A stretch of 47,687 bases of DNA from Burkholderiales bacterium (GCA_019510465.1 JAEKKH010000149.1:1-47687); one strand, 5' to 3'. Positions 17,348-33,100 are shown, counted from the stretch's first letter. The notes: generated by a model not told the origin, from the letters alone. Program-made: numbers and translations.

Positions 17348-20014
17348 CTATAGACCGAGGGTCGGGCCGCGTACAGGCGGAGTTACATCCCCGGCGCCGG
17401 CGCTGCGCAGCTCGGAGATCCATTCGAGGATGGCACGCGACTGGAAGCGCTGCGCCAGGTCGCGCAGGCGGCGGGCGAAAGGCTGGTAGTCCGGGTTGAC
17501 GCCGGCCAGGTGATCCGCTCGCTCGCCGATGCTGCGCATGTTGCCGATGCGGGCAAGTTCGTGCAGCAGTTCGAGTTCCTCCGTCCCCGGCACCACCCAG
17601 GCGGGCGATGCGTCGGGAGCGGGCTCGGCGGGCGCGGAGGGACCGGCCCCCGCGGACCGGCGCTGCCGCAGTTCCCCGATGGTGGCCGCGAACACGGCGA
17701 CGTCCAGCGGCAGCGGCAGCACCGCGTCGGCGCCGGAGTCCGCGAGCTCGTGCGCGGCCGCGGTCGGTGACAGCGCGATCAGGGCGATGCCGCGCAGCAG
17801 CGCGTCCTCGCGCAGGCGCCGGATGGCCGCGAACGCCTGCGCCGGCGGCATCCTGGCGTCGACCAGGATCAGATCCGGGACCTGCCGGCGCGCCTTCGCC
17901 ACCGCCGACGCTGCGCCATCGGCGAACGCCAATTCGAATCCGCAGGCCTGCAGCCGCTCCGCCAGGTCGGCATCGCGCGGCGGCGCGGCTTCGACAAGGA
18001 GGATCCTGCGCCAGACGGCGGCAGGATCCGCGCCGCCGCGACGCGGCACAACCGCCGCGTCGGCGTCGGCGAGCGCCACATCGATCTGGAACCGGAACAG
18101 GCTGCCCGCCCCGGGCCGGCTTTCGACCTCGATGTTGCCGCCCATCATCGCGACGATCCGCTGGCTGATCGCCAGGCCCAGTCCGGTGCCGCCATGCAGG
18201 CGCCGCGAGTCGTCCCCTTGTTCGAACGGCCTGAAGAGCGCCGCGAGCTGCGCAGGCGCCATGCCGACCCCGGAATCGGCCACCTCGAACCGGATGCACG
18301 CGCGCGCCGCGTCCGTCGATTCCAGCCGACGCAGGCGAAGGCTGACCTGGCCGTGATCGGTGAACTTCACGGCGTTGTCCAACAGGTTCAGCAGCACCTG
18401 CTCGAGGCGCTTGCCGTCGACCTGCACCGCGGCCGGCAGGTCGGGGTCGACATCGCTGGCGAAGGACAGGCCCTTTCGTTCGGCGGCCGCGCGGATCGCG
18501 CCGCAGAGGGCGCCGAGCAGGCCCGACAGGCGCATCGGCAGCGGCTGGAGGTCCAGCTTGCCGGCCTCGATGCGCGAGAGATCCAGCACGTCGTTGATCA
18601 TCGCCAGCAGGTGTTCGCCGCCGGTGCGGATCTTGTCCAGCCGGTTGACCTGGAACTCGCTCAAGCCGGGCTCCGACAGCAGGATCTGGGCGTAGCCGAG
18701 CACGGCGTTGAGCGGGGTGCGCAGCTCGTGGCTCATGCTCGCGAGGAACCGGCTCTTGGCGCGGTTCGCGACCTCGGCCGCCGCCTTGGCATCCTGCGCC
18801 TCGGCGAAGATCGACTCCAGGTGGCGGATGGTCTCGGACAGCCGTGCGGTCATGGTGTTGATGCCGTGGGCGAGCACGCCGACCTCGTCGCTCGATTCGA
18901 CCTCGGCCCTCGCCTCGAGATCCCCCGCGGTCACGCGCTCGGCCACGCGGGTCAGGCGGTGCAGCGGGAGCACGACGCGGCGCCTGAACACATAGGCCAT
19001 GGCCACGGCGATGACCACCGCGACGACGCCGGCGACCGCCGCCCCCACCTTGACCGAGGACAGGCCCGTGCGCGCATGCGCGAGGCTGCTGCCAAGCTGC
19101 GCCTGCTGGCGGTCCGTCAGGTCGGCCAGGCGCCCGAGCAGCACGTCCGCCTGTGGCGCGACCTGCGTCCGGTACAGGTACAGGTCCTCGTAGGCGCGCT
19201 CCCCGCTGACGACGGACACGATCCGCAAGGCCAGGTCCGTCACCTCGGCTCGATTTCGCGCGATGACCTCCAGCAGCTCGCGCTGGCGGGCGTCGAGCTG
19301 TCCGCGCCGGGCCGACAGCGCCTTCCAGGCCGCGGCGTTGGTCGCCAGCTGCGGGCCGTAGGTCAGCTTGAAGTTCACCTCGCCCGAAGCGCCGTAGGCC
19401 ATCAGGTTCGTCGCCATGGCGTCGAACGAGGTCTGGAAGTTCAGCAGGTCGGCGAGCAGCTCGCGGCTGCGCACGTCGCCTTCGCGCAGCTTCTGCCGCT
19501 CCACGATGCCGTCGACCGCGTCGAGGATGCGAACGAGCCGGGTCTGCACTTCGACCCGGGCCAACCGGAGCGCGGGGCGGTTCTTCAAGGGGCTGTCGTG
19601 AAGCTCGAACAGCTGCTGCGGCAGTTCCGCCCATGCCCGGTAGCCGTCCACCAGCGCGCGTACCGCCCGGGCGTCCTCGGCCTCCGGCCATTGGTTCGAC
19701 ATCGATTGCAGCGCCGCCATCTCGGCCTCGAACGACTTTCGCGCGGCACGGTATTGCTCGATGTCCGCCGGGTCGCTGAGCACCAGATAGCCGCGCACGT
19801 GCAACTGCATCCTCAGCAGGTCGGCCTGCGCCCGCGCGCACGCGAGCGACGCGGGGCGGCGCACCACTTCGCTCAGTTCGATGTCGTCGGTCACGCGCTG
19901 ACCCGCGCCCCATGCCAGCGCAACGACCACGAAGGTCATGCCGGCCAGGGCGGCGAACGCCAGCGTGAGCTTGGCGCCGATGCCCGGCGCCCCGAAGCCT
20001 GGCCATGCCTTCAT
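17348..20014 (-). CDS. Membrane hybrid sensor kinase with periplasmic domain and degenerate receiver
   Basis: The 888 residues comprise membrane segment 1 (about 13-36), a long helical periplasmic domain (37-320) recalling TorS-like sensors, membrane segment 2 (about 323-343), HAMP (344-398), HisKA with [14 protein letters not shown] (His429) and an ATPase domain ([28 protein letters not shown]). A receiver-like domain (about 668-785) keeps Asp719 (LILVDARMP), but the conserved lysine is lost (LPLPL) and one acidic-pocket residue is replaced (LLVEAAPP), so its phosphotransfer is doubtful. A conserved-looking helical tail follows. The ATG overlaps the stop of the sugar-binding-protein gene (ATGA, 20011-20014). 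This suggests that the binding protein presents its ligand to this kinase. Confidence 0.92.
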   Translation of the reverse strand: MKAWPGFGAPGIGAKLTLAFAALAGMTFVVVALAWGAGQRVTDDIELSEVVRRPASLACARAQADLLRMQLHVRGYLVLSDPADIEQYRAARKSFEAEMAALQSMSNQWPEAEDARAVRALVDGYRAWAELPQQLFELHDSPLKNRPALRLARVEVQTRLVRILDAVDGIVERQKLREGDVRSRELLADLLNFQTSFDAMATNLMAYGASGEVNFKLTYGPQLATNAAAWKALSARRGQLDARQRELLEVIARNRAEVTDLALRIVSVVSGERAYEDLYLYRTQVAPQADVLLGRLADLTDRQQAQLGSSLAHARTGLSSVKVGAAVAGVVAVVIAVAMAYVFRRRVVLPLHRLTRVAERVTAGDLEARAEVESSDEVGVLAHGINTMTARLSETIRHLESIFAEAQDAKAAAEVANRAKSRFLASMSHELRTPLNAVLGYAQILLSEPGLSEFQVNRLDKIRTGGEHLLAMINDVLDLSRIEAGKLDLQPLPMRLSGLLGALCGAIRAAAERKGLSFASDVDPDLPAAVQVDGKRLEQVLLNLLDNAVKFTDHGQVSLRLRRLESTDAARACIRFEVADSGVGMAPAQLAALFRPFEQGDDSRRLHGGTGLGLAISQRIVAMMGGNIEVESRPGAGSLFRFQIDVALADADAAVVPRRGGADPAAVWRRILLVEAAPPRDADLAERLQACGFELAFADGAASAVAKARRQVPDLILVDARMPPAQAFAAIRRLREDALLRGIALIALSPTAAAHELADSGADAVLPLPLDVAVFAATIGELRQRRSAGAGPSAPAEPAPDASPAWVVPGTEELELLHELARIGNMRSIGERADHLAGVNPDYQPFARRLRDLAQRFQSRAILEWISELRSAGAGDVTPPVRGPTLGL

Positions 20015-21594
20015 TGCCCGAGGCCGAGGGAGGCCCTGTAGGAGCGCAGCTGCCGGTCGCGCTTGAGGCGGATCGTGATCTCCTCGAAGTCGACCGCCGC
20101 CGCGCGCAGCGCGGCCTCGGGCGTGGACTGGCCCGCGACGGCCTCCGCGAGATGGACGTCGAGGGCCTGCCAGTAGCCGAAGGCGCCGGGAATCCGCAGG
20201 TAGGGGAACTGCAACGGGTTGCTGAAGTTCTCGAAGTACGCGTGCAGGTAGGGGCGGACATCCGCCTCGTCCCAGCCCGCACGCAGGTAGGTCTGCAGGT
20301 CGCCCGTGCCGTCGGGCGGCAGAAAGTGGAAGACGCGGCCGGGGTCGATCCCGTCCCACCCGCGCACGGCGTAGACCCTGGACTTCTCGCGGGTCGCCAT
20401 CATCGCGAACAGGAAATAGGTCGCCTCCGGCGACTTCGAGTATCGCGAGATGACGCCGGCCCAGGATCCCCCGGTGGTGTTGCCCACGACGTTGGGCCGG
20501 CTCGTCCTGATCCAGCGCCTGCTCGCGAGGCTGTAGTACTCGCTGGTGCCCGGCATCGGCGCGCAGCCGACCTTGCCCTTGACGCGGCTGCCTTCGTCCT
20601 GCGCCAGTGCGCCGAGATCGCCCCACGTGAACGTCAGCGCCGCATGGCCGGCGAGGAAGTAGTCCCAGCTGCGGCCCAGGTCCCAGTTGAGCATGTCGCG
20701 CGGCCCGAACTTCACCAGCTCGACCAGCGACTGGAGCGCACGGACATGGCCCGGGCTCTCGATCAACGGCTTCATCGTCCGCGGGTCGAACCAGTAGAGG
20801 TCGGGGTTGTCGGGGCCGATCACGAACGGCGCCGAGAACGACATGAAGTGGAACATGCCCTGGGCGCCGACCTTCAGGTGCATGGTCAGGCCGTGGCCCG
20901 GCACGCCGTCGCCGCCGAGATCCTTGCCGTCGAAATACTCGGCGACATCGCGGAACTGCGCCCAGGTGGCGGGCACGCCCAGCGGATAGCCGTACTTCGC
21001 CCGGAACGCCGCGCGGTGCGCCGGCGCCTCGAGCAGATCGCGCCGGTAGTACATCACCTGGCCGTCATGGTCGTTGGCGACCATGTACTTGTTGCCGGCG
21101 TAGCTCAGCAGCCGGCGCGGACCGGGCAGCACGTCGTCGACCTTCCATTGCGGAAAGCGCGGGTCGCCGTAGAACTTGTCGTAGGACAGCAGGTAGCCGC
21201 CCGACACCAGCTCGCCCAGCCACCAGGCCCCCGCGTAGGCGGCGTCGTACTTGCCCACGCCGTTCGTCAGGTCCGACATGAAGTTGGGGAACAGGTCCTG
21301 GTGCTCGAGCTGGACGAGGTCGAGCTTCGCGCCGGTGGCGGCCTCGAACTCCTCCTTGAGCTCGCCCAGCGCGCCGCCGTTGCGTTCCTTGACCATCAGC
21401 ACCGTCACCGTCTGGCCGGCGAAGGGGCACCGGCCCGGCACGCAAGGCGGCGCCACCCGGGGCGGGACGAGCGCCCCCTGCTTGACGACCGAGGCCTTGT
21501 AGTTCTCGACCACGGGCGGCTTGGCCTCCTGCGCCGAGGCCGACAGCGCGGCCGCGACGAGCAGGCCTCCGGTCCATTTCAACGCGTCTTCCAT
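20011..21594 (-). CDS. Orphan extracellular solute-binding protein, family 1 (sugar type)
   Basis: The 527-residue protein has a signal peptide ([15 protein letters not shown]) and the family 1 binding fold: [12 protein letters not shown], a [20 protein letters not shown] block, and [15 protein letters not shown] typical of sugar-binding ABC proteins. It is longer than most family members (about 420). No permease or ATPase gene is nearby. Instead the gene overlaps a membrane sensor kinase gene, so it more likely acts as a periplasmic co-sensor than in transport. The ATG at 21594 is preferred to the GTG at 21603 because AGGAGGT lies seven bases before the ATG and overlaps the GTG. Confidence 0.87.
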   Translation of the reverse strand: MEDALKWTGGLLVAAALSASAQEAKPPVVENYKASVVKQGALVPPRVAPPCVPGRCPFAGQTVTVLMVKERNGGALGELKEEFEAATGAKLDLVQLEHQDLFPNFMSDLTNGVGKYDAAYAGAWWLGELVSGGYLLSYDKFYGDPRFPQWKVDDVLPGPRRLLSYAGNKYMVANDHDGQVMYYRRDLLEAPAHRAAFRAKYGYPLGVPATWAQFRDVAEYFDGKDLGGDGVPGHGLTMHLKVGAQGMFHFMSFSAPFVIGPDNPDLYWFDPRTMKPLIESPGHVRALQSLVELVKFGPRDMLNWDLGRSWDYFLAGHAALTFTWGDLGALAQDEGSRVKGKVGCAPMPGTSEYYSLASRRWIRTSRPNVVGNTTGGSWAGVISRYSKSPEATYFLFAMMATREKSRVYAVRGWDGIDPGRVFHFLPPDGTGDLQTYLRAGWDEADVRPYLHAYFENFSNPLQFPYLRIPGAFGYWQALDVHLAEAVAGQSTPEAALRAAAVDFEEITIRLKRDRQLRSYRASLGLGQ

Positions 21595-21601
21595 GGCCGA
21601 C

Positions 21602-21608
21602 ACCTCCT
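21602..21608 (-). promoter_or_regulatory. Ribosome binding site deciding the solute-binding-protein start
   Basis: AGGAGGT on the minus strand is a full Shine-Dalgarno match, seven bases before the ATG at 21594. The in-frame GTG at 21601-21603 overlaps it and so cannot be its start. Confidence 0.75.
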
Positions 21609-21625
21609 GGCAAGGCCTCGAGTGA

Positions 21626-22780
21626 TCATTGCAGGGCCGGCAATGTCAAGGCGAACGTCGAGCCCTCGCCCACGACCGAGCGCACCTCGATCCGACCGCC
21701 GTGCCGCTCGACGATCTTCTTGCAGATGGCCAGCCCGATGCCCGTGCCCGCGTACCGGGTGCGCCCGTGCAGGCGTTGGAAGATGACGAAGATGCGCTCG
21801 AAATATTCGTCGGCGATGCCGATGCCGTTGTCGCTCACCGTGAACCGCCAGAACGCGCCGGCAGGCTCGGCGGTCACCCGCACGACCGGCGGCTCGTCGC
21901 GGTGGAACTTGATGGCGTTGGAGATCAGGTTGCGAAACACCTGGGACAACTGCGTCGCATCGCCCATCACCATCGGCAGGTCCGCGATGTCGACGCGCGC
22001 GCCGCACTCCTCGATCGCGAACTGCAGGTCCGCCAGCGCCGTCCTCACCAGGAGCATGCAATCGGTGGGGGCGAACGGCCTGGCCTTGGTCCCCACCCGC
22101 GAGTACGCGAGCAGGTCGTTGATCAGTGCCTGCATGCGCTTGGCGCCGTCGACCGCATAGCCGATGAACTCGTCCGCATCGGCGTCCAGCTGGCCCTGGT
22201 AGCGCTGGGACAGCAGCTGCAGGTAGCTGGCGATCTTGCGCAGGGGTTCCTGCATGTCGTGCGACGCGACATAGGCCAGCTGCTCGAACTCCGTGTTGGA
22301 TCGCTGCAGCGCCGCCTGCGTCTCCGACCGCACGGCGATCTCCTGCTGCAGCTGGGCGTTCTGCGCCGCCAGCTGCCGGCGCAACGCGTAGAGCGCCAGG
22401 TGGCTCTCGATGCGCGCCAGCACCTCGGCGCCATTGAGGGGCTTGGTGACGTAGTCGACGGCGCCCGCGGCGAACCCGGCGAGCTTGTCGGTGGTGTCCG
22501 CCAGCGCGGTCATGAAGATGACGGGGATGGCGCGCGTGCGATCGCTGGCCTTCAGGCGCCGGCAGATCTCGAAGCCGTCGGTGCCGGGCATCATGACGTC
22601 CAGGAGGATCAGGTCCGGCTGCACGTACTCGGCCCGCTCGATGCCCTCGTCCCCGCTCAAGGCCACCACGGCGCGATAGCCCTGGCGCTCCAGGTGGTTG
22701 GTCACCACTTCCAGGTTGGCCGGCATGTCGTCGACGATCAGGATCGTTCCACCCGATGCCAGCTGCGCAGGAGCGTCCAT
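21626..22780 (-). CDS. Receiver-kinase fusion, phytochrome-class histidine kinase
   Basis: The 384-residue soluble protein has an N-terminal receiver (about 12-130, Asp61 in [13 protein letters not shown], Lys113 in YVTKPLN). A short coiled coil follows, then a kinase core with the H-box [14 protein letters not shown] (His174), typical of the cyanobacterial phytochrome/bacteriophytochrome class, and an ATPase domain with [18 protein letters not shown] and [13 protein letters not shown]. There is no sensor domain of its own, so it is driven through its receiver. GGAGGG precedes the ATG. It heads the operon; the solute-binding protein follows after 31 bases. Rcp1-like receivers normally partner this kinase class, and one is encoded at 17304. 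Confidence 0.92.
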   Translation of the reverse strand: MDAPAQLASGGTILIVDDMPANLEVVTNHLERQGYRAVVALSGDEGIERAEYVQPDLILLDVMMPGTDGFEICRRLKASDRTRAIPVIFMTALADTTDKLAGFAAGAVDYVTKPLNGAEVLARIESHLALYALRRQLAAQNAQLQQEIAVRSETQAALQRSNTEFEQLAYVASHDMQEPLRKIASYLQLLSQRYQGQLDADADEFIGYAVDGAKRMQALINDLLAYSRVGTKARPFAPTDCMLLVRTALADLQFAIEECGARVDIADLPMVMGDATQLSQVFRNLISNAIKFHRDEPPVVRVTAEPAGAFWRFTVSDNGIGIADEYFERIFVIFQRLHGRTRYAGTGIGLAICKKIVERHGGRIEVRSVVGEGSTFALTLPALQ

Positions 22781-22931
22781 GTCGCATCCCTCCGTCTTCC
22801 TGGCCGGAGTCTAAGCCTGCCCGGCGACATTCACCACCCATGAAATGGCGCCACGGGCCAGACGCGCACCCCGATCGACGGCGGCAGCAGCCAACGACGT
22901 CCTGGGTCTGGCGCAACGCGGCCGATTGCGC

Positions 22932-22937
22932 TTCAAT
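22932..22937 (+). promoter_or_regulatory. Possible -10 hexamer adjoining the TonB-dependent receptor start
   Basis: TTCAAT matches TATAAT at four positions and lies exactly -12 to -7 relative to the ATG at 22944. No Shine-Dalgarno sequence is seen. This would be another leaderless arrangement, but the -35 region (TGGCGC) is weak. Confidence 0.3.
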
Positions 22938-22943
22938 GCGGAC

Positions 22944-25547
22944 ATGTCACGCTCGCCGTGCCCGCGCCGTGCCCACTCGCCTTGGCGGCGACTGTCGCCG
23001 AGAGGATCGGCTTGTGCGCTGTGCGCGGCGGTCGGCTGCGCATGCCAGGCCGACGAGGCGCCGCCGCAGCAGGTCGAGATCGTCGGCATCCGGGCAAGCG
23101 CCGATGCCGCCGCCACGCTCAAGAAGCAGCGCGACGAGATCAGCGACTCCATCGTCGCCGACGACATCGACAAGCTGCCTGACGCCAGCGTCGCGGAGGC
23201 GCTGCAGCGCGTGGCGGGCGTGCAGATCGCGCGCGACCGGGGCGAGGGCACGACCGTCGTCGTCCGCGGCCTGAGCCAGGTCGAGACGACCCTCGACGGA
23301 CGCGAGGTCTTCAGCGCCGGCACGGGACGGACGCTCGATTTCGCGTCGATGGCCTCGGCGCTGGTCGCGGGGGTCGACGTCTACAAGACGCCCTCGGCCG
23401 ACCGGATCGAGGGCGGCATGGCCGGACAGGTCGACCTGCGCACGCGCCGGCCGTTCGATTTCCGGCATCGCGCCTTCGAGGTCACGGCGCGCGCGCTGCG
23501 CGCCCCGCTGGCCGGCGACAGCGCGATCCAGTTCTCCGGCCTGGCCTCGACCCGCTTCGCGCTGTCCGGAGGGCAACTCGGCTTGCTGGCGGCCGTCGCC
23601 GTGGAACCGCGGCCATGGCGCGAGGACCAGAAGAGCGTGGGCACGCCGGCCAGCCGCAGCGACCTGGTTCCCGGCAGCACGGTCGTCGCGCCAGGCGGAA
23701 CGTCGGAGACGACGAGCATCGGCCGGCGCGACCGCGACACGGCGCAGCTCGCCGTGCAATGGCGCCCCACGGCCGAATGGGACTGCCTGCTCCAGGCCAG
23801 CGATACCCGGCTCAGGACCCGGCAGGACTCCTACCAGATCAACGTCGGCGCATCCAGGACCTTCGATCCCGCGAGCGTGGTCCTGTTCGCCGGCACGAAG
23901 GACGTCGAGCGCATCACGTGGACCAACGCGCCGATCTCGGTGCTGAGCTTCGCCCGCGACACGACCGAGCGGACGCGCCAGGTCGCGGCCAGCGGCCAAT
24001 GGAAGCGCGGCGCCACCATCGTCAGCGGCGACGTGTCGCGCACGACCAGCAGGAGCTCGCTGTTCTTCTCCGGGCCGTTCTTCGGCGGCACCGCCGCTCG
24101 CTTCACGCAGGACCTGTCCACGGGCGTTCCTTCTTCCGTCGTCGAGGGAACCGACCTGCTGTCGCCGGCGACCTACGCCTATACCGGCGTCGCCTATCGC
24201 GTCCAGCCGTTCGGCGGCGACCTGAACGCGGCCCGGCTCGACCTGGACCAATCGGTCGACCTGCCGGGCGTCCGCTCGCTGTCCGCCGGAATGCGCTGGG
24301 CCGGCCGGTCGGCGAGCGACGAGGACGGGCTGGTGTTCGGCGACGTGGCCCTGAGCGGGCCGTCGGTCGCCGCCCTCCCCGGCCGGGTCGAACCGAATCC
24401 GTACCGGGACTTCCTGCCGGGAAGCGCGGCGCCGAGCCTGCGCGACTTCCTGGTCGGCCAGCTCGCCGACGCGCGCGATCCGGTGGCGCTGCGGTCGGCC
24501 TTCGGCATCACCACGCCGCTGCCCACGCAGGGCAATGCGCTGGGGCGCTGGCGCATCGGCGAACGGACGTGGTCCGGCTATCTGAAGGCCGGCATCGAAG
24601 CCTTCGAGGGTCGCCTGGGCGGCAACGCGGGCGTGCGCCTGTCGCAGACCAAGGAAGCGGTCGACGGGAACGCGAGCGCGCCGCCGTCCACCGCGGCGGC
24701 CCCGGTGTCGCGGTCGAGCCGCTACACCGACCTGCTGCCCTCGCTGAACCTGCGCTACGCGTTGGCGCCCGACCAGTTGCTGCGGCTGGGCGCCTCGCGC
24801 ACGCTCACGCGGCCGAACTTCGACCAGCTCTCGCCGTCGTTGACGCTGCTGCCCAACTCGGTGAACCCCAGCCTGAACCAGGGCAGCGCGGGCAACCCGG
24901 CGCTGCGCCCGATCCGCTCCTCGGGCCTGGATCTCGCGTTCGAGAGCTACGGCGCCGCGGCCGCATCGATCGCCGTGTTCTACCGGCACGTCGACGGCTT
25001 CGTCACCACCGTCAGCGCCCCCGAGACCTACGGCGGCATCACCTACCAGGTCAGCCGCCCCCGCAACAGCCTGCCGGCCGACATCCACGGCATCGAAGTC
25101 GGCTACCAGCAGTTCTACACGTCGCTGCCCGGCTGGCTGGGCGGATTGGGCCTGCAGGCCAATGCCACGCTGGTGAGCAGTCGCACGCCCAACGCCGCCG
25201 TCGGCGGCAACGTGCCGCTGTCCAACCTCTCGCGCACGAGCGCCAATGTCGTCGGGATCTACGATCGCGGCCCCCTGGCAGTGCGCGTGGCGTGGAACTG
25301 GCGCGACCGCTACCTGAGCGGCGTGACCCAGGTCGTCGGCGTGGGTGCGCTGCCGAACTACGTGCAGGGTTTCGGCTGGCTCGATGCGTCGCTGGCCTGG
25401 CGCATCGATGCACACACGACGCTTCGCCTCGAAGGCGGCAACCTGCTGGACACCGTCCGCCACTCGAACTGGGGCCGCGCGACCCGCCCACAGAGCACGT
25501 GGCAGAACGGCCGCCAGTTCGGCGTCGCGCTCGCCCTGAAGGTCTGA
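22944..25547 (+). CDS. TonB-dependent outer-membrane receptor (Xanthomonas/Caulobacter type)
   Basis: The 867 residues begin with a signal-like region (ALCAAVGCACQA). The plug domain shows the hallmark of the TonB-Xanth-Caul subfamily: VADDIDKLPDASVAEALQRV, then GVQIARDRGEGTTVVVRGL. A long beta-barrel follows and ends in FGVALALKV with the aromatic-rich last strand pattern. Members import bulky ligands, often glycans, using TonB energy. It diverges from the operon holding the orphan sugar-binding protein and sensor kinases, so a shared carbohydrate signal is possible. The ATG at 22944 is chosen because it starts the signal peptide; the frame stays open 100 bases further upstream, overlapping only intergenic sequence. 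Confidence 0.9.
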   Translation: MSRSPCPRRAHSPWRRLSPRGSACALCAAVGCACQADEAPPQQVEIVGIRASADAAATLKKQRDEISDSIVADDIDKLPDASVAEALQRVAGVQIARDRGEGTTVVVRGLSQVETTLDGREVFSAGTGRTLDFASMASALVAGVDVYKTPSADRIEGGMAGQVDLRTRRPFDFRHRAFEVTARALRAPLAGDSAIQFSGLASTRFALSGGQLGLLAAVAVEPRPWREDQKSVGTPASRSDLVPGSTVVAPGGTSETTSIGRRDRDTAQLAVQWRPTAEWDCLLQASDTRLRTRQDSYQINVGASRTFDPASVVLFAGTKDVERITWTNAPISVLSFARDTTERTRQVAASGQWKRGATIVSGDVSRTTSRSSLFFSGPFFGGTAARFTQDLSTGVPSSVVEGTDLLSPATYAYTGVAYRVQPFGGDLNAARLDLDQSVDLPGVRSLSAGMRWAGRSASDEDGLVFGDVALSGPSVAALPGRVEPNPYRDFLPGSAAPSLRDFLVGQLADARDPVALRSAFGITTPLPTQGNALGRWRIGERTWSGYLKAGIEAFEGRLGGNAGVRLSQTKEAVDGNASAPPSTAAAPVSRSSRYTDLLPSLNLRYALAPDQLLRLGASRTLTRPNFDQLSPSLTLLPNSVNPSLNQGSAGNPALRPIRSSGLDLAFESYGAAAASIAVFYRHVDGFVTTVSAPETYGGITYQVSRPRNSLPADIHGIEVGYQQFYTSLPGWLGGLGLQANATLVSSRTPNAAVGGNVPLSNLSRTSANVVGIYDRGPLAVRVAWNWRDRYLSGVTQVVGVGALPNYVQGFGWLDASLAWRIDAHTTLRLEGGNLLDTVRHSNWGRATRPQSTWQNGRQFGVALALKV

Positions 25548-25624
25548 GCTGAGGACGGGCGATTTCTGCTAGTCTGGCGCGGCCAGCGGAGGGCTCGCTG
25601 GCTGCACCGTCGATGAGGGTCAGC

Positions 25625-29545
<3,921 letters not shown>

Positions 29546-29547
29546 TC

Positions 29548-29561
29548 GGCGCCGGCGCGCC
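29548..29561. terminator. Hairpin filling the gap between convergent genes
   Basis: GGCGC-CGGC-GCGCC spans the 16-base gap between the hybrid kinase stop and the stop of the minus-strand TonB-like gene. It can form a five-base-pair stem on either strand and has no T-run. Gap length and layout resemble the hairpin at 2123-2137. Confidence 0.35.
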
Positions 29562-30173
29562 TCACGACGGCGTGCCGATCGTCAGTTCGATGTCCTTGTA
29601 GGAGGGCACCGGATCGCCGCCCTCGATGCCGGGCGTGAATCCGGTGGCCAGGAACATCCGGCGCACGCGTTCGGCGACGTCGTCGGCCTCCGCGCTCTGC
29701 AGGATGCGGGCGTCGACCACGGTGCCTTGGGCGTCGATGAACAGGCGCAGGCGCAGCGGCAGACCCGACCAGGGCAGCCCCGCGAGCGCCGCGATGTCGG
29801 GCGCCGAGCGCGTCCGCACCGGGACGTCCAGCATCGTCGCCGCGCGGTAGATCCCGATGGCCGCGGTCGGGTCGGGCGGCGGCGTCGACTGGTTCGGCGA
29901 CGCGGCCTGCGCGCCGGCGGTCGCGCCACCCGCCACCGCGGGCGACCGCGGCTCGAGGCGATGCGCCGCCATTCCCGCCGGGGACGCCGCCACCGCCCCT
30001 GCAGGCGCAGGCCCGGCGTCCTGCCTCGGGGCGGCGAGCGCGATCCAGTGCACCGCGGCCGGATTCGTCCGGGCGAGGGCGGCCGTCGATCCGTGTCGCG
30101 CCAGGCCCAGCAGGAAGGCGGCGTGCAGGAGCGTGACGACCGCCGTGACGGCCGGGAGCCGGCGTCCGCGCAT
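29562..30173 (-). CDS. TonB-like energy-transducer-type protein at the end of the pilus operon
   Basis: The 203-residue protein has an N-terminal membrane segment (about 7-28), a Pro/Ala-rich periplasmic linker (about 45-115) and a C-terminal domain (about 125-200). That domain has the TonB C-terminal pattern: LRLRLFIDAQGTVVDARI, a helix, then FTPGIEGGDPVPSYKDIEL. It is shorter than canonical TonB and is not next to exbB/exbD. It follows pilY1 by 8 bases, so it is co-transcribed with the minor pilins. A structural or assembly role in the envelope is as plausible as energy transduction. The start is the ATG at 30173. Confidence 0.7.
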   Translation of the reverse strand: MRGRRLPAVTAVVTLLHAAFLLGLARHGSTAALARTNPAAVHWIALAAPRQDAGPAPAGAVAASPAGMAAHRLEPRSPAVAGGATAGAQAASPNQSTPPPDPTAAIGIYRAATMLDVPVRTRSAPDIAALAGLPWSGLPLRLRLFIDAQGTVVDARILQSAEADDVAERVRRMFLATGFTPGIEGGDPVPSYKDIELTIGTPS

Positions 30174-30181
30174 GCCCGAGC

Positions 30182-33100
30182 TCAGTTGGTGCCGGGCACG
30201 TCGCGCCAGTTGATCTGCTTGATGGCGCCCGCGCTGTCCTGCTGCAGGTTGTCGCGCTTGACGTTGCCCTTGCTGCTGCCGGACGTGACCTCGGCCTTGC
30301 CGTCGACGTTGACGATGGCGACGTCCGTGCCGATGCCGCTGAGCGCGGCCGACGCGGCGAGGGTGACCAGGTCAGCGCCGACCAGCGTGGTCTGGCCGGT
30401 CGCGAACCGCAGGGCGTGCAAGGTCCCGTTCCCGCTGGGGCTGCAGGCGGATCCGTTCGGCTGGTTGCCGATGAAGGCGACGACACCCTGGCTGGCGATC
30501 GGGTCCACGTTCACCCGCTCGGCGATGCCGCCGCTGACGGACAAGTCGAGGTACCAGCCCATCGCGGAGCTCGGCGCGCTGCCGATGCCGGTCAGCACCG
30601 ACGTGTCCTGGTTCAGCTGGCTGCGCGTGATGGGGAAGGACACGCCGGAGGGCAGTGGTTGCGACGGCGCGCCGTAGAACGCGCCCGACGCCGACAGGCC
30701 GTCGACGAAGGCGTAGAAGCTCTGCTGGGCACCGCTGCTGATGTCGCTGTCGGCCAGCAGCCTGCCGGTGCCGACGAGCACGTAGCGCGTCGACGAGTTC
30801 GGCGCGACCTCGACCAGCGGCCGCGTCGTGATCGGCTGGACATTGCCGCGGGCGTCGGTCAGGCTGGCGATCCGGGTGGGCGCCGGATAGGGCTGCGTGA
30901 CGTCGGTCGCGCTCAGGTCGAGGCGCCAGACGTTGCCCTGCAGGTCGCCGGCGTAGATCGCGTCGGCCGTCATGTCGGCGTAGTTCTCGATGTAGGCGGT
31001 CGCCTGGCCCATGTTCAGGGGCGACGAGGTCGACCCCGTGCCGGCGGCCGTGGCCACGGCCTCGAGCAGGGCGCCGCTGGACGGGTTCACGATGAAGAAG
31101 TAGCCGCGGCCGTCCGCGTTCGAGTAGCCGGAGGTGAAGATGACGACCCAGCCGTATTTCCGCGTCTTGGCCACCGTGGGCGTTCCGTAGCCGTAGCCCA
31201 TGCGCGAGTCCGTGAACTCCCACATCACCTTGCTCGCGACGGTCGCCTCGTCGCTCCAGCTCGACGGATCGGTCACGTCCAGCGCGTAGTAGCCCTTGCC
31301 GCCCTTGCCCAGCCCCCCGATCAGGAGCGTGCGCCAATCCGGGTCGCCGGTGGCGCCGCTGGTCCGGTCGAGGTCGATGTCGAACGCCCCGGGCGTCGCG
31401 TCCACCAGGTAGTGGTGGCTGAAGCCCGGGTTGCCCAGCGCGGCCAGGCCGGTGGTCGCGGCGCTGCCGGCGTTGCCGTAGACGAAGCTCGGGATGTAGG
31501 CGAACAGCTCGCTGCCGGAGACCGGACTGGTACTGCCGGCCGTGCCGTCGAACGCGTGCAGCATGCCGTCGTTCGCGCCCGCGTAGACGACGTTCCGGCG
31601 ATTCAGGTAACGCGTCCTGAAAGCCGCGTAGCCGGCGTTGTAGGTATCGTAGAAGCCGGAGTTCGGCGGGCCCACGATGGCCGGCTTGGCATCGACGATG
31701 TCGCCGAGGCGGAACTTGCGGGTGCGGTAGACCCCGCCATTGGACGTCTCGTTGCTCTTGTCGCCACGCAGGTAGGCGATGTAGTTGGCGATCGACTGCG
31801 ACGCCGCGGCGACGCCCGGGACGTTGCCGAACGACGCGTAGTACGTGCGCGCGTCGAGCGACGCCGCGCGCAGGCTGGCCAGGGTGAAAGGCAGGCCCGG
31901 CGACGCCGCGTCGAGCGTGCAGCAGGTGACGATCCGGCGGGTGTCCGCCGTCACGTTCGAGGCGCTGAGCAGCGCGCGGGCGTCCCACTGCTGCGTGACC
32001 GTGGACGTGCCGTCCGCGTTGAAGGTCACCGTCGAACCGATGACCTGGCCCGTCCACGACGTCGGATCGTAGGTGGACGAATAGCTCATCGTGCCGCTGG
32101 CGCCGACGTTGGGCGTGGGCAGCGACAGCGCGGTGCCGTTGGCCGCGTTGTTCTCCGAGACGATCTTCGCGAAGGCGTTGGTCAGGCCACTCTGCATCAG
32201 GGTGGCGTTGCTCGCGGTGAAGTAGTTGTCCGGCTGCTTGTTGCCGCCCAGCGTGTTCGTGCTGTTGTACCAGCTGTCCGCCGGCAGCGCGCCGCCGTAC
32301 GCGTAGCCGGTCGGCACCGTGAAGCCGCCGTACTTGGTCGCGTAGTAGTACTGGTTGTTGTCGACGTAGGCCTGGTACTCGAGCACGTCCAGCCAATAGG
32401 TGCTGGCCGTGCTCACCGTCGTCAGTCCGGTGGCCGCGTCGGTGAAGGTGCGCACGCCCTTGCCTGCGATGGGCAGGTGGGCGTCGTAGGCCAGGCCGGC
32501 AATGTAGTACGTGCCGTGGTCGCCCGTCGCGACGGTCGATCCGAGCTTGGTGTTGGCCGGGTTCTCCAGCGTGCCGACCAGGTTGGTCGAGGTCGTCACG
32601 TCGACCGCCGCCGACCCGCTCGCATCGGCCGTGATCTCGGGCGGCCGGGCGGGTTCGGCGCGGCTGCGCAGCGAACTGCCGGGGAGGTTGGCGTCGCGGT
32701 GCGTGTTGACGTCGCCGATGCCGAGGATGAAGTTCTTCTGGCAGGCGTAGATGATCGGATCGGTCGACCAGTCGGTCACGACGGGGAAGCCGTCGGCCCA
32801 GGTGCCGGCGTCGGCGGCGGAGGCGTCCGACATGTCCGCGTAGGCGGCGACGTTCGCCTGCCCCTTCAGGTATCGAAGCGACGCGTAGTACAGCTCGCTC
32901 ACGGGGTCGTAGGTCTTGTAGGTGCCCGAGGCGTAGCCGAACTTGTTCAGGTAGTTGAGCACGCCGCTCTGGCTGACCGCCGTCCGGTTGCTGGTGGACG
33001 TGTTGGTGGCGGTCGCGTCGGCGGGGTCGGGGTTGGCGATCATCACGCCGGTGCTCGCGTCCCATTCCGGATTCGGATTGCTCGTGGCGGCCGCGCCCGG

